From NCBI RefSeq assembly GCF_016634425.1, contig NZ_JAEPES010000001.1:124001-188000 (forward strand): 64,000 nt of DNA. The letters are read 5' to 3'. Origin of the DNA: Lacisediminihabitans changchengi (GTDB lineage: Bacteria; Actinomycetota; Actinomycetes; Actinomycetales; Microbacteriaceae). The notes under the pieces are model-generated. The model had not been told where the DNA came from and did no database searches. It saw nothing but the letters and a program-made list of their open reading frames with translations. The position numbers and the translations under genes are program-made. Below, piece by piece: positions 1 through 11,694 of this stretch (positions within the stretch are counted from its first letter, which is position 1; every line of letters begins with the position of its first letter).

Positions 1-166
1 CGAACGGCGCGAGAACGATGCCGCCGACCCCGGCGCGCACGGTGACGGCTGCTGCCGGAGACCAGCCGGACTCGAGCAGCGGCTTCACGAAGGCTCCGGA
101 GAGCCCGAAGGTCGCCGCGGCGACGAGCGCGATGAGCAGGCCGAGGGATGTCGACGAGCGCGTCAT
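1..166 (-). CDS. EamA/DMT-family transporter, N-terminal fragment (cut by window edge)
   Basis: Reading leftward from an ATG at 164-166 gives 55 codons with no stop before the window edge. The peptide begins MTRSSTSLGLLIALVAAATF and continues with GLSGAFVKPLLESGWSPAAAV, a first membrane helix followed by the short polar turn typical of EamA drug/metabolite transporters. The rest of the protein lies outside. It is divergent from the CGNR gene at 239, with about 70 bp between them. Substrate cannot be judged. A second, complete EamA protein lies at 48957-49895. Confidence 0.75.
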   Translation of the reverse strand, partial: MTRSSTSLGLLIALVAAATFGLSGAFVKPLLESGWSPAAAVTVRAGVGGIVLAPF

Positions 167-238
167 GAAAACCTCCGAGTCGTGGCCCATCCTGGCTGAC
201 ACCCCCGACATTAGGATGGCCGGGAGTAAGGAGTCAAC

Positions 239-811
239 TTGCAATTAGCCCCTGACACAGAAGAGGTGCTGGCGTTCACCGTCACGCTCGCCAACACCGA
301 CCCCACCGCCTCCCGCAGCGGCGAGGATGAACTCGCCACTATCGCCCAACTTCGCGACCTGCTGGCCCTCGCCCGGTACTCCGGTCGCATCGATCACGAT
401 GAGCCGGAACGCCGCGACGTGCTCGCCACCCGCGACCGACTGCGCGCGATCTGGTCGCTCGACCGAGACGATGCCGTCGACGAGGTCAACGCGATGCTGC
501 GCGAGGCGAAGGCACTCCCCCAGCTCACCCGGCACGACGGCAGCGACTGGCACTGGCATGCGACCGCTCCGGATGCCCCGCTCGCGGAACGCATCCGGGT
601 GGAGGTCGCGCTGGCCCTCGCCGACGTCATCCGCATGGACGCCACCGACCGGCTGCGGGTCTGCGCCGCCCCGGACTGCAGCGGTCTGCTGGTCGACCTG
701 TCGCGCAACGGCTCGAAGCGGTTCTGCAGCGTGCGTTGCGGCAACCGGGTGAACATGATCGCGTTCCGGGAACGCGCGTCGGGCACCCAAGCGCGTGCGC
801 TACTCAACTAG
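239..811 (+). CDS. CGNR zinc finger (ABATE-type) putative transcriptional regulator
   Basis: A 190-aa protein with a helical N-terminal part and a C-terminal zinc-ribbon with cysteines 142, 147, 163 and 167; the last one opens the diagnostic CGNR signature, preceded by SRNGSKRFCS. This is the arrangement of the CGNR/ABATE family, thought to bind DNA or a stress ligand; its exact targets are not known. The TTG start at 239 is chosen because AAGGAG at 228-233 lies five bases upstream. It is convergent with gatA, with only 13 bp between the stops, and divergent from the EamA gene at the window edge, which it may regulate (inference from position only). Confidence 0.85.
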   Translation: MQLAPDTEEVLAFTVTLANTDPTASRSGEDELATIAQLRDLLALARYSGRIDHDEPERRDVLATRDRLRAIWSLDRDDAVDEVNAMLREAKALPQLTRHDGSDWHWHATAPDAPLAERIRVEVALALADVIRMDATDRLRVCAAPDCSGLLVDLSRNGSKRFCSVRCGNRVNMIAFRERASGTQARALLN

Positions 812-824
812 CGGCGCGCCGAAG

Positions 825-2342
825 CTATGCCAGCGAGGGCACCTGCGAGATGAGGGTGTGACCCCACGCGTCTTCGAGGATCGCCTCGATGGCGGCTCCG
901 TGCTCGTAGAGCCGAGCATCCGCTCGCGCCGGCGCCATGATCTGAAGCCCGGTGGGGAGGCCGTCTTCGGGGGCGAGCCCCATCGGAAGCCCCATGCCCG
1001 GGATGCCCGCGAGGTTCGCGGGTATCGTCGTGACGTCGTTGAGGTACATGGCCAGCGGGTCGTTGATCTTCTCGCCGAGCTTGAACGCCGTGGTCGGCGC
1101 TGCCGGGCTGATCAGGATGTCGGCCTGCGCGAACGCAGCATCGAAGTCGCGCTGGATCAGCGTGCGCACCTTCTGCGCGCTGCCGTAGTACGCGTCGTAG
1201 TAGCCCGCGCTCAGCGCATACGTGCCGAGGATGATGCGGCGCTTCACCTCGGGACCGAAGCCAGCCTCGCGGGTCGCGGCCATGACATCCTCGACCGTTC
1301 CGCCACCGACCGGGTTGACCCGCAGCCCGAAGCGCACGGAATCGAACTTGGCCAGGTTGCTGGAGGCCTCGGCCGGGAGGATCAGGTAGTACGCGGCGAC
1401 CGCGTACTCGAAGTTGGGCGCGGAGACCTCGACGATCTCCGCACCGTTGGCCGAGAGCAGGTCGAGGGTCTCGTGGAAGCGCTGGCTGACGCCGGCCTGG
1501 AACCCGGGGGCGTCGAGCTCCTTGACCACGCCGACACGCACGTTCTCGAGGCTGCGGGTCGTCTTGCCGCGGCGGGCAGCGGCGGCGAAGCTCGGCCAGG
1601 CCTCTTTCAGCGACGTGGAGTCGCGCGGGTCGTGCCCGCCGATCACGTCGTGCAACAGGGCCGCGTCGAGCACGGTGCGGGTGACAGGTCCGACCTGATC
1701 GAGCGAGCTCGCCAGGGCGATGGCGCCGTAGCGGGAGACGCCGCCGTATGTGGGCTTGACGCCGACCGAGCCGGTGACCGCGGCAGGCTGACGGATGCTT
1801 CCTCCGGTGTCACTGCCAAGTGCGAGCGGCGCTTCAAACGCTGCCACCGCTGCCGCAGAACCACCACCAGAACCGCCTGGAATCCGGTCGAGATCCCACG
1901 GGTTGTGGGTCGGGCCGAAAGCGGAGTGCTCGGTTGACGACCCCATGGCGAACTCGTCCATGTTGGTCTTGCCGAGCGGGATGAGGTTGGCGGCGCGCAG
2001 GCGGGCGACGACCGTGGCGTCGTATGGCGGGATCCAGCCCTCGAGGATGCGTGACCCAGCGGTCGACGGCATGTCCAGGGTGCAGAGCACGTCTTTGATG
2101 GCAATCGGCACGCCGGCCAGTTCGCCGAGCTCGCTGCCGGTGCGGCGCAGCACGTCGACGCCCTCGGCGGTGTCGATGGCATCCTTCGAGACGTGGAGGA
2201 AGGCGTGAACATCGCCGTCGACGGCGGCGATGCGATCGAGGTGCGCCTGCGTCACCTCGACGCTGGAGACTTCGCGCTTCTGCAGCAGCTCGCTGAGGTC
2301 GGCGGCGGAAAGACGGGTGAGGTCCGAGTTCAGATCGGGCAT
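825..2342 (-). CDS. gatA: Asp-tRNA(Asn)/Glu-tRNA(Gln) amidotransferase subunit A
   Basis: A 505-aa amidase-signature protein. It releases ammonia from glutamine for the amidation of mischarged Glu-tRNA(Gln) or Asp-tRNA(Asn). The Ser-cisSer-Lys triad is visible as K83 (AIKD), S158 (GGSGGGS) and S182 (DTGGSIRQP). The ATG overlaps the gatC stop by one base (TAATG), so the two are translationally coupled. The gatB subunit is not immediately downstream: the next gene is the convergent CGNR regulator. The enzyme needs GatB, so gatB must lie elsewhere in the genome. Confidence 0.97.
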   Translation of the reverse strand: MPDLNSDLTRLSAADLSELLQKREVSSVEVTQAHLDRIAAVDGDVHAFLHVSKDAIDTAEGVDVLRRTGSELGELAGVPIAIKDVLCTLDMPSTAGSRILEGWIPPYDATVVARLRAANLIPLGKTNMDEFAMGSSTEHSAFGPTHNPWDLDRIPGGSGGGSAAAVAAFEAPLALGSDTGGSIRQPAAVTGSVGVKPTYGGVSRYGAIALASSLDQVGPVTRTVLDAALLHDVIGGHDPRDSTSLKEAWPSFAAAARRGKTTRSLENVRVGVVKELDAPGFQAGVSQRFHETLDLLSANGAEIVEVSAPNFEYAVAAYYLILPAEASSNLAKFDSVRFGLRVNPVGGGTVEDVMAATREAGFGPEVKRRIILGTYALSAGYYDAYYGSAQKVRTLIQRDFDAAFAQADILISPAAPTTAFKLGEKINDPLAMYLNDVTTIPANLAGIPGMGLPMGLAPEDGLPTGLQIMAPARADARLYEHGAAIEAILEDAWGHTLISQVPSLA

Positions 2343-2641
2343 TACTGCTCCTCCCCCAGGATCGCGGAGACCTTGAAGCGACTGCCGTCGTGCTCCGGGG
2401 CACCACTCAGTGCTTCTTCAAGCGAAAGGGTGTCGCCGACGACATCGGGACGGTAGACGTTGCTGAGCGGGATCGGGTGACTCGTGGCCGGGACATCCGG
2501 GGTCGCCACCTCGCTCACCTTGGCAATGGAGTCGATGATCACGGCGAGTTCGCCGGTGAGCTTCTCGATCTCGTCAGGGGTGAGGCCGATGCGAGCGAGG
2601 TTCGCGAGATGCGCGACGACGTCGGTCGTTATTTCAGACAT
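2342..2641 (-). CDS. gatC: Asp-tRNA(Asn)/Glu-tRNA(Gln) amidotransferase subunit C
   Basis: A 99-aa protein beginning [20 protein letters not shown] and ending in the extended segment ([11 protein letters not shown], then [16 protein letters not shown]) by which GatC wraps between GatA and GatB. Length is normal for the family. GGAG lies four to five bases before the ATG. It is the first gene of the gatC-gatA pair. The 121 bp separating it from the upstream phosphoesterase leave room for its own promoter, though none is obvious. Confidence 0.95.
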   Translation of the reverse strand: MSEITTDVVAHLANLARIGLTPDEIEKLTGELAVIIDSIAKVSEVATPDVPATSHPIPLSNVYRPDVVGDTLSLEEALSGAPEHDGSRFKVSAILGEEQ

Positions 2642-2762
2642 GGTGCTCCGAGCGTGGCTGTCGTGGGAATGGTCCCAGTCTATTCGGGACCCGGGGGTCT
2701 ATTCGGGCCGGGCGGTTCTCGTTGGGCGCAGAGGTTCCGTTCGCGACAGGCGGGCCATCGCC

Positions 2763-4547
2763 TCAGCGTTGACCGTCGCCGCCGCCCTTGGGCTCGTCGC
2801 GCACCCCGAATAGTCCCTTGCCGTGTTTCACCAGTACGGCGTAGGCATCGGCATAGTTGATCGGCACCTCCGCGGCCGGGTCGTACTTGGCCAGCAGCAT
2901 GCCGACCAGTCCGATGCCCGGTGCGGTGAGCAGGCGGCCGGGAGCGTTGGCTGCCAGGGCGGGCGCCTTCGACTCCGGGTTTGACGGAACGTAGGCGGGG
3001 TAGACCTCCGGCCACAGAGCGGGCTGGCGCGGTTTTGCCAGGTTGACCGCGTTGAAGATGCCGCGCGCCTGGTCGTCGCGATGGCTGAGCGGCTCCAGTC
3101 CGTGCAATTGACAGAGGGTATGGATGATCGAGCCGTGATGCATCTCGTCGTTGATCACCGTGCCCTTGCGGGTATAGGCCGAGACGACGATCGTCGGCAC
3201 ACGGCAACCAAGGCGGTCGAAGCTGAACCCCATCTCGCCCGACTCTGGCTTTCCCGAGGGCGGTACCGCCGGCGGCGGCGGCACGTGATCGTATGTCCCG
3301 CCGTGTTCGTCGAAGGTCATGATGAAGGCGGTGTTCATCGCGTTCGAGCCGGTCTGCGATGCTCCGTTCTTGATCGACGTGTAGACCTGAGCGATCAAGA
3401 CTTCGGCCGCGCGAGCGTCAGACAGAGCGCTCTCGAAGAGCTGGTCCTCTTCGCGCTCGGTGTCGGCGAAATGGTGCGGTGGATGCATGTCGTTGTGGTT
3501 GAACACCATGCGCGGCTCGACGAAGGCATAGGCCGGCAGATTGCCGTCCCGCGCATCCTCGTGAAACTGCTCCATGCTGCGGAAGTTCGTCTTCCAATAC
3601 TTCTCGATGTGCGCCGCATGCAGCATGCCGGTGAGCGAGACCAGCTGGTCGGCGTCGTAGTAGACCCGCCAGGTCTTGCCCGCCGTCTCGAGTCGATTGA
3701 AGATCGTGGAGCCGTCGAAGGCGTCGAGCCACTTGTTGTAGCCGCCTCCACCCATGTTGGTGACGTACCCGTGTGACGTACCGGCGTTGAAGAACGAGCG
3801 ATTGCAGAAGGTCTGCGATGGCACGCCGGCGAACCAGTGGTCGTAGACACCGAAGTTCTGCGCCAGGGTCGAGATCACCGGCAGCATGTCGGGAGTGAAA
3901 CCGCCCATGGCCACCCGGTACTGCTCCGTCGTCGCGACCTTGCCCTCGCTCTCCATGGTGAAGTTGATCTCGTAGTCGTTCACGAAACCCGACATCGTCG
4001 GATGCGAGGTGTCGCGGGGCGCGTTGAACGGCGGTCGCAGGCCGTTGCGGAAGATATCGGCGTTCGACGGCGGATCGATCGTGCCGAACAGTTGCGTGTT
4101 GACGTGCGGGTACGTCTCGCCGGGATCGGGGTCGGGCGAGCTCATGATGTGGTCGGTTGAGCCCTGATACGGGTGCGCCTCCACCACCGTGCCATCGAAC
4201 GCGGTATTGCTATGCTCGCCCGCCTTCAGCCCCTCGAAGCGCTGACCAAGCGGCGGCTCCTGCCCCTCATACAGCCAGCCGAGGATGTTGTCGAAGGAGC
4301 GATTCTCGTACATGAGCACGACGACGTGGTCGAAGCCCGGTCCTGAACGTGCGGGAAGCGGGGTGAAGCCGTGCTCGGTCTCGGGCTGGGAGATCGCCGC
4401 CTGCAGGCTCGCTCCGCCGACACCACCGGCGATGAGTCCGGTCGCCGCGATTCCGGCACCGGCGAAGAACGCCCGCCGCGACGGGTCCGCCGGCGTGTCG
4501 CCCATGCGCGGGCGGTCGGCGGGCGTGTCACGGTTGCGGCGGGCCAT
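2763..4547 (-). CDS. Tat-exported phosphoesterase, phospholipase C / acid phosphatase family
   Basis: A 594-aa protein of the PF04185 phosphoesterase family (bacterial phospholipase C, AcpA-type acid phosphatase). The N-terminus has a twin-arginine signal: SRRAFFAG at 23-30 followed by a hydrophobic stretch to about residue 50. The mature part starts with the metal-binding core FDHVVVLMYENRSFDNILG (72-90), where E81 and N82 are the usual ligands; TFDEHGG and VPTIVVSAY further on are also family motifs. It is therefore likely folded in the cytoplasm and exported to hydrolyse phosphate esters or phospholipids outside. Substrate (phosphatidylcholine versus general phosphomonoesters) cannot be told. 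It stands between ligA and gatC, which are adjacent in many related genomes. Confidence 0.88.
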   Translation of the reverse strand: MARRNRDTPADRPRMGDTPADPSRRAFFAGAGIAATGLIAGGVGGASLQAAISQPETEHGFTPLPARSGPGFDHVVVLMYENRSFDNILGWLYEGQEPPLGQRFEGLKAGEHSNTAFDGTVVEAHPYQGSTDHIMSSPDPDPGETYPHVNTQLFGTIDPPSNADIFRNGLRPPFNAPRDTSHPTMSGFVNDYEINFTMESEGKVATTEQYRVAMGGFTPDMLPVISTLAQNFGVYDHWFAGVPSQTFCNRSFFNAGTSHGYVTNMGGGGYNKWLDAFDGSTIFNRLETAGKTWRVYYDADQLVSLTGMLHAAHIEKYWKTNFRSMEQFHEDARDGNLPAYAFVEPRMVFNHNDMHPPHHFADTEREEDQLFESALSDARAAEVLIAQVYTSIKNGASQTGSNAMNTAFIMTFDEHGGTYDHVPPPPAVPPSGKPESGEMGFSFDRLGCRVPTIVVSAYTRKGTVINDEMHHGSIIHTLCQLHGLEPLSHRDDQARGIFNAVNLAKPRQPALWPEVYPAYVPSNPESKAPALAANAPGRLLTAPGIGLVGMLLAKYDPAAEVPINYADAYAVLVKHGKGLFGVRDEPKGGGDGQR

Positions 4548-4584
4548 GCCCCCATAGTGCCACCGGCCCTAGAGCACGCAAGCC

Positions 4585-6075
4585 CTATCGCGAGGCGAGC
4601 GTGCGCGTGGCGTCTGCCTGTGAACCGTCGGTCACCAGCGAGCCCTTGCCCAGGCCGATGAGCGCGAGGTTGCGCATGGCCTCCGATCCGGGATCGAAGT
4701 AGCCCAGGTGGCCCACCGCGGCGGAGAGTTTCTTGTGGGTGATCGCATCGGTGGTGCCGGAGACATCCATCTTGTGTGCCCCGAAAGATGCCGCCCCCGG
4801 GTCGCTGCCGTAGAACGCGGTGTTCACGATCGGGTCGAGCTCTGCCTCGCCGACATAGACGTTGTCATTGGCCACCGAAAGCTGGCTCGCGCTCTGCGCC
4901 GCGGCGCCAGGAGAGCCGATCAGGGCGAGTGCATTGACCGAGATGCCGCCCTTCGCAAGCTCGACCATCGCGGTGGTGGACCCGTACGAGTGACCGATCA
5001 CCGTGACGTACGGCTCGGCTCCGTGACGAGCCGCCTTGACCCCCTGCACCGCGTTGCCGAGGAAGCCGGCGCCGGCATCTGCGCGCGTGAGAGAGGTGAT
5101 GTCGAGCACACCCGGGGTGGAGTATCCGATCCAGGCGACGGTGGCGGCGGTCTTGCCCTGATACGACGCGTCGGTCGTCGCGAGCCGCTTCAGCCACGAG
5201 GTCTGCTGCTGCTGCAGGTCTTGGGCGATGACCGTCCAGTCGTACATCTGCCCCTGCACGGTGAAGAACATGCCAGGAACGAGGTAGCTCACATAATCGG
5301 CCTTCGTGATGTCGCCGACGACGACGGCGGCACGGCCATCTCCGCTCGGGTCGAACGTCATCAACTGCCGATTCGGCTCGCTCTTCGTGGTGTGGAGCGT
5401 GCGCTGGATCTGCTTCAAGATCTCGAGGTGATGCTTCGACGATACGAGTGAGCCCCGCCCGGCACCGACGTTCACCGACTTCTTCGCGGCGGTGATCTCG
5501 GATCGCAGCGCGACCCGGTTGGCCGAATCGCGCACCGAGAACGGCAGGCCCTCGAGGTTGCCGGCGAGCTCCGGGGCGGATGCCGCGAACTTCAGCTGCT
5601 CGGAGCTCGAGAGTCCCGTCCACCAGCGTGAGACGCTCGCCGCGCGCGGCGGGTTGACAACGAGACGATGAATGGCGGCCGGGTTGGACTTCACAAAAGC
5701 CGCGAGATCGTCGGTGGGGAGCATTCCGAGCTGGGTCAGTAGCGCGCTGCCGCCGAGCTTCGGTAGGAGCGACAGGTCGACGGCTCCTGAGCGCGGAAAG
5801 GTGGCTTCCGCCCCAGTGGACGATGATTCCTTGGACGATGGCCGAGTAGAGGATGGGCCTGAGTCCGTGGGAGATGCCGGAATACCGGTGATGCTGCTCG
5901 CCGACACCGTTGGCCCGAGAAACAGAGAATCGGTCGCGGTTTCGGATTTCCGCTGAGCGGGGTCGGTAAAGCTGAGGGTGACGATCGATGACGAACCTAT
6001 TTCGTGAACGACAAACGCCTCTGCCACGCCGCCCAGGGCACCAGAGGTAGTCAGAGCTGCCGAATCGACCAGCAC
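4585..6075 (-). CDS. Alpha/beta hydrolase, DUF1023 family (N-terminus uncertain)
   Basis: A 496-aa protein from the GTG at 6075. The C-terminal half has the alpha/beta-hydrolase fold typical of DUF1023 (PF06259): YLVPGMFFTVQGQMYDWT, VAWIGYSTPG, then the nucleophile elbow GHSYGS and a late acidic/His region. Substrate is unknown; actinobacterial members are usually secreted or membrane-linked. No signal peptide follows the annotated start. The frame stays open for 12 codons upstream (SFRADVHDWNRS, protein-like) before an in-frame TGA, and there is no Shine-Dalgarno sequence. The gene may therefore have lost its 5' end, or the start may be unusual. Confidence 0.7.
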   Translation of the reverse strand: MLVDSAALTTSGALGGVAEAFVVHEIGSSSIVTLSFTDPAQRKSETATDSLFLGPTVSASSITGIPASPTDSGPSSTRPSSKESSSTGAEATFPRSGAVDLSLLPKLGGSALLTQLGMLPTDDLAAFVKSNPAAIHRLVVNPPRAASVSRWWTGLSSSEQLKFAASAPELAGNLEGLPFSVRDSANRVALRSEITAAKKSVNVGAGRGSLVSSKHHLEILKQIQRTLHTTKSEPNRQLMTFDPSGDGRAAVVVGDITKADYVSYLVPGMFFTVQGQMYDWTVIAQDLQQQQTSWLKRLATTDASYQGKTAATVAWIGYSTPGVLDITSLTRADAGAGFLGNAVQGVKAARHGAEPYVTVIGHSYGSTTAMVELAKGGISVNALALIGSPGAAAQSASQLSVANDNVYVGEAELDPIVNTAFYGSDPGAASFGAHKMDVSGTTDAITHKKLSAAVGHLGYFDPGSEAMRNLALIGLGKGSLVTDGSQADATRTLASR

Positions 6076-6358
6076 GGAACGGTTCCAATCGTGAACGTCG
6101 GCTCGAAAACTTCAGCCGATGTAACGCGAGTTGCACGCACCCCCCAATAGTAGGGGCGGATTGTGTACCCCGGCCAGACCCTAGAGCAGCAAAAAAGGCG
6201 ATATATCGGGCGTTTTTCATGATTTTCTATGAATTCGGTACCCCGATCGGCAATTTCCGATCCGGCCACAATCTGGCCGCAATAAATGGTCAGCCATCGA
6301 TCAGGTGTTGCGAAGGCTGCACCCAGGGATTTCTGCGCCGGAGAGCAGAGAGTCACCG
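6076..6358. other. AT-richer intergenic stretch between ligA and the DUF1023 hydrolase
   Basis: This 283-bp gap is clearly less GC-rich than its surroundings (for example aaaaaaggcgatatatcg and catgattttctatgaattc near 6188-6237). I see no convincing gene; the small reading frames here have no family resemblance. It lies downstream of ligA and upstream of the hydrolase, so it should hold a ligA terminator and a hydrolase promoter, but I cannot fix either. The base composition may mark an insertion or deletion junction. Confidence 0.5.
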
Positions 6359-8728
<2,370 letters not shown>

Positions 8729-9841
8729 TCAGGAGGATGCGGGCATCGGCACGGCAGACACCGTACGGTCGATCGTGAACTGACCCAGCACCCGGGTGCC
8801 CACGTAGATCACGGCAGTCTGGCCGGGCGCGACACCGTTCAGCGGGGTAGTCGGGGTCGCGACGAGCACGCCGTCACGCAGCACCGCGATGGCGGGCACC
8901 GGGTCGGCGTGGGCGCGAATCTGCACCTCGCAGTCGAAGGGGACGGTCGCGTCATCCGGTGCGAGCCCCGCCCAGCTGAACTTCGAGCCGGAGATCTCGG
9001 CGATGTCGAGGGCTTCTTTTGGCCCGACCACTACCTCGTTGGTCGCCGGCTTGACCTCGAGCACGAAGCGGGGACGGCCGTCGGGCGACGGCACACCGAG
9101 GTTCAGTCCCTTGCGCTGACCGACGGTGAAGGCGTGAGCGCCCTCGTGGCTGCCGACGACCGAGCCGTCGCGTTCGAGGATGCGACCCTGCTCGGCGCCG
9201 ACTCGCTCGGCAAGCCAGCCGCGGGTGTCACCGTCGGGGATGAAGCAGATGTCGTGCGAGTCCGGCTTATTTGCGACGCTGAAGCCGCGGGCCGCGGCCT
9301 CGGCCCGAACCTCCGCCTTCGAGGGGGTCGCTCCCAGCGGGAACATGCTGTGGGCGAGCTGGTCCGCGGTGAGCACGCCGAGCACATAGGACTGGTCCTT
9401 GGCCCAGGCGGCCGCACGATGCAGCTCGCGGTTGCCATGATCGTCGGTGCTGATGCTGGCGTAGTGACCGGTGGCGACGGCGTCGAAGCCCAGGTCGATC
9501 GCCTTTTCGAGCAGAGCGGCGAACTTGATGCGCTCATTGCAGCGCATGCAGGGGTTCGGCGTGCGACCCGCCGAGTATTCGGCGATGAAGTCGTCGACCA
9601 CGTCGAGCTTGAATCGCTCCGAGAAGTCCCAGACGTAATACGGGATGCCGATGATGTTGGCCGCCCGCTGCGCATCCATCGAGTCCTCGATGGTGCAGCA
9701 TCCGCGGCTGCCAGTGCGGAGCGTGCCCGGCATGCGGCTGAGCGCAAGGTGCACGCCGACCACATCGTGGCCGGCCTCGACGGCGCGCGCCGCGGCCACG
9801 GCAGAGTCGACCCCGCCACTCATCGCCGCTAGTACTCTCAT
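8729..9841 (-). CDS. mnmA: tRNA-specific 2-thiouridylase
   Basis: A 370-aa enzyme that puts sulfur on U34 of the Lys, Glu and Gln tRNAs. It has the PP-loop [10 protein letters not shown] at 8-17 for ATP, the first catalytic cysteine in [12 protein letters not shown], and the second in [10 protein letters not shown]. The sulfur comes from a cysteine desulfurase, which is encoded just upstream in the same orientation (10415-11626). GGGAGG lies nine bases before the ATG. Length is normal. It precedes ligA by 54 bp, an arrangement common in Actinobacteria. Confidence 0.97.
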   Translation of the reverse strand: MRVLAAMSGGVDSAVAAARAVEAGHDVVGVHLALSRMPGTLRTGSRGCCTIEDSMDAQRAANIIGIPYYVWDFSERFKLDVVDDFIAEYSAGRTPNPCMRCNERIKFAALLEKAIDLGFDAVATGHYASISTDDHGNRELHRAAAWAKDQSYVLGVLTADQLAHSMFPLGATPSKAEVRAEAAARGFSVANKPDSHDICFIPDGDTRGWLAERVGAEQGRILERDGSVVGSHEGAHAFTVGQRKGLNLGVPSPDGRPRFVLEVKPATNEVVVGPKEALDIAEISGSKFSWAGLAPDDATVPFDCEVQIRAHADPVPAIAVLRDGVLVATPTTPLNGVAPGQTAVIYVGTRVLGQFTIDRTVSAVPMPASS

Positions 9842-9894
9842 CGAACGCTGCCTCCCATGGGTTCCAGTCTAAACGCGAGGTTCTGAGGGTCGAC

Positions 9895-10422
9895 CTACGT
9901 GGGCAGGTCGGGGCTGGCCAGCTGCACGGAGATCGCGGGCGCATTGTCGACGCGTGGGTCTGCGCTGAGCTGCAGCAACCAGGAGCTGGCCGCAATAGAC
10001 CCGCTCGACAGGGTCACCTTATAGACCTCCTCGACATCCGTGGTCTGCAGCACGTTCCAGCCGGATGCGTGAAGTCGGTCGACGAGCGCCTTGGTGATCA
10101 CCGTGGGATCGACGGTCGATTTCAGGGTCACCAGCTGGATCACCCCGTAGATCGCCTTCGCCGAGTCGGTTGCGGGAACGAGCTGGTCTTTTGAATCGAT
10201 GTTGGCGACGATGTCGCCGGGCAACAGCGCGTCCAGAGCGCCGGCCAACCGGAGGGTCTCGGTCTTCGCGCTGTCGGCGTCGTACTTCGCCGGGAACTTC
10301 GACTTCAACGCCGGATCGGGCACCGCCGTCTGCGTCGGCGACGGACTCGGCGCGGGAGTCGACGACGTGCAGCCGGTGAGGAGTACGGCAGCGGCGAGCA
10401 CGATCGGTATGGCCCTAAGCAC
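9895..10422 (-). CDS. Hypothetical lipoprotein in the iscS-mnmA operon
   Basis: A 175-aa protein with a lipoprotein signal (AIPIVLAAAVLLTGC, lipobox LLTGC, modified Cys at 18) and a Ser/Pro/Thr-rich linker before a globular domain of about 130 residues. I do not recognise the domain. Its start overlaps the 3' end of the cysteine desulfurase gene by eight bases and mnmA follows 53 bp later, so it is very probably co-transcribed with both. It should sit on the outer face of the cytoplasmic membrane, so any link to tRNA thiolation is only by position. Confidence 0.75.
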   Translation of the reverse strand: MLRAIPIVLAAAVLLTGCTSSTPAPSPSPTQTAVPDPALKSKFPAKYDADSAKTETLRLAGALDALLPGDIVANIDSKDQLVPATDSAKAIYGVIQLVTLKSTVDPTVITKALVDRLHASGWNVLQTTDVEEVYKVTLSSGSIAASSWLLQLSADPRVDNAPAISVQLASPDLPT

Positions 10423-11626
10423 GAAGATCCGCCGTCACGTCGCGATCGGCGAGACCCGCGCGGCTGGCCCGCGCGTAGGCCTCGGGCAGCGCGGCGAGGA
10501 AGGCATCGACATCCGCCTCGGTGGTGCTGTGCCCCACAGTGATGCGCAGCGCTCCCCTGGCCTCGACATCGCCGAGCCCCATCGCGAGCAGCACGTGAGA
10601 GGGCTCGGGGATGCCAGCCCGGCAGGCCGATCCGGTCGAGACCGACACGCCCGCGACATCCAGAAGGAAGAGGAGGGAATCGCCCTCGCAGCCCGGAAAA
10701 GTGAAGTGTGCGTTGTTGTCGACGCGATCACTCGGATCGCCGTGGAGTACGGCCTCTGGCACCGCGGCCCGCACCCCTGCGATGACCCGGTCGCGCAACC
10801 GCGTGAGCGAGGCAGACGGATGCTGCGCCGCGACCCCGAAAGAGATGGCCGCCGGCGCATCCTGAGTACCCGACCGCACGTCGCGTTGCTGCCCGCCGCC
10901 GTGAATCAGCGGCACCACGGTCGCACTGCGTGAGAGCACGAGCGCCCCGATGCCGAGCGGTCCGCCGATCTTGTGGGCCGACACGCTCAGCGCTGCGAGG
11001 CCGGAATCGCGGAAGTCGATCGGGAGATGCTTGTAGACGGAGACCGCGTCGGCGTGCACCGGAACGCCGTACCGGGTGGCCAGTTCGACGACCTCGGCGA
11101 TCGGCTGGATCGTGCCGACCTCGTTGTTGGCCCAGAGCAGGGTGATGAGGGCGACGTCGTCGTACTCGTCGAGGGCCACGGCGAGCGCCTCCAGGGAGAG
11201 ACGGCCGACGGAGTCGAGAGGCAGCCACTCGATGATCGCTCCCTCGTAGCGCTCGAGCCACTCGACCGTGTCGATGGTGGCGTGGTGCTCACCGAGCGGC
11301 ACGAGGATGCGCGGGCGTGGCGCGGGTCTCGATGTGCGGCCTCCTTCGTCGGTCGCTACTCGACCAACGGTATTGCGGGCCCAGTACAGGCCCTTCACGG
11401 CGAGGTTGATCGACTCGGTTCCCCCCGAGGTGAACACGATCTCGATCGGATCACAGCCGAGCGACGACGCGACCTGCTCGCGCGCTTCCTCGAGCATCCG
11501 TTTCGCGTTCTGCCCCTGGCTGTGGATCGAGGAGGGATTGCCGACGATGCCGAGGGCACCCGTGTACGCCTCGATCGCCTCGGGCAGCATCGGCGTGGTC
11601 GCCGCATGATCGAGGTAGACGGGCAC
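10415..11626 (-). CDS. iscS: Cysteine desulfurase (IscS/NifS family) with an in-frame repeat-derived insertion
   Basis: A 403-aa PLP enzyme that takes sulfur from cysteine; it probably serves MnmA, encoded two genes downstream. The PLP lysine is K219 (SVSAHKIGG) and the catalytic cysteine C335 (STGSACRAGIPEPS). Residues 86-103 (TVGRVATDEGGRTSRPAP) interrupt the normally continuous strand/loop between LYWARN and RILVPLGEHHATIDT. Their DNA reads as a copy of the palindromic intergenic repeat seen elsewhere in the window. The frame stays open and all catalytic motifs are intact, so the enzyme is probably active with a longer surface loop. AGGAG precedes the GTG start. Confidence 0.93.
   Translation of the reverse strand: MPVYLDHAATTPMLPEAIEAYTGALGIVGNPSSIHSQGQNAKRMLEEAREQVASSLGCDPIEIVFTSGGTESINLAVKGLYWARNTVGRVATDEGGRTSRPAPRPRILVPLGEHHATIDTVEWLERYEGAIIEWLPLDSVGRLSLEALAVALDEYDDVALITLLWANNEVGTIQPIAEVVELATRYGVPVHADAVSVYKHLPIDFRDSGLAALSVSAHKIGGPLGIGALVLSRSATVVPLIHGGGQQRDVRSGTQDAPAAISFGVAAQHPSASLTRLRDRVIAGVRAAVPEAVLHGDPSDRVDNNAHFTFPGCEGDSLLFLLDVAGVSVSTGSACRAGIPEPSHVLLAMGLGDVEARGALRITVGHSTTEADVDAFLAALPEAYARASRAGLADRDVTADLRA
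11325..11370. repeat. Palindromic intergenic-type repeat inside the cysteine desulfurase gene
   Basis: On the plus strand it begins GGTCTCGATGTGCGG and ends GTCGCTACTCGACCAACGG. This matches the two ends of the repeats at 42540-42638 and 46519-46592. Here it lies inside a coding region and is translated without a stop. Confidence 0.7.
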
Positions 11627-11681
11627 GGCGACTCCTGTAGCGAGAGCGCCACGACTGGCGCTTCCTGAAACTCTGACGCCT

Positions 11682-11694
11682 TACTCTAGATCGC
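11682..11694 (+). promoter_or_regulatory. Candidate leaderless promoter -10 of glgX
   Basis: TACTCT at 11682-11687 ends seven bases before the ATG of glgX, and no Shine-Dalgarno sequence is visible. The whole gap to the divergent cysteine desulfurase gene is only 68 bp. Confidence 0.35.

Noticed and set aside
6051-6356. 101-codon minus-strand frame in the gap after ligA
   Set aside because: It overlaps the start of the hydrolase, has no ribosome site or family resemblance, and lies in an AT-shifted stretch.
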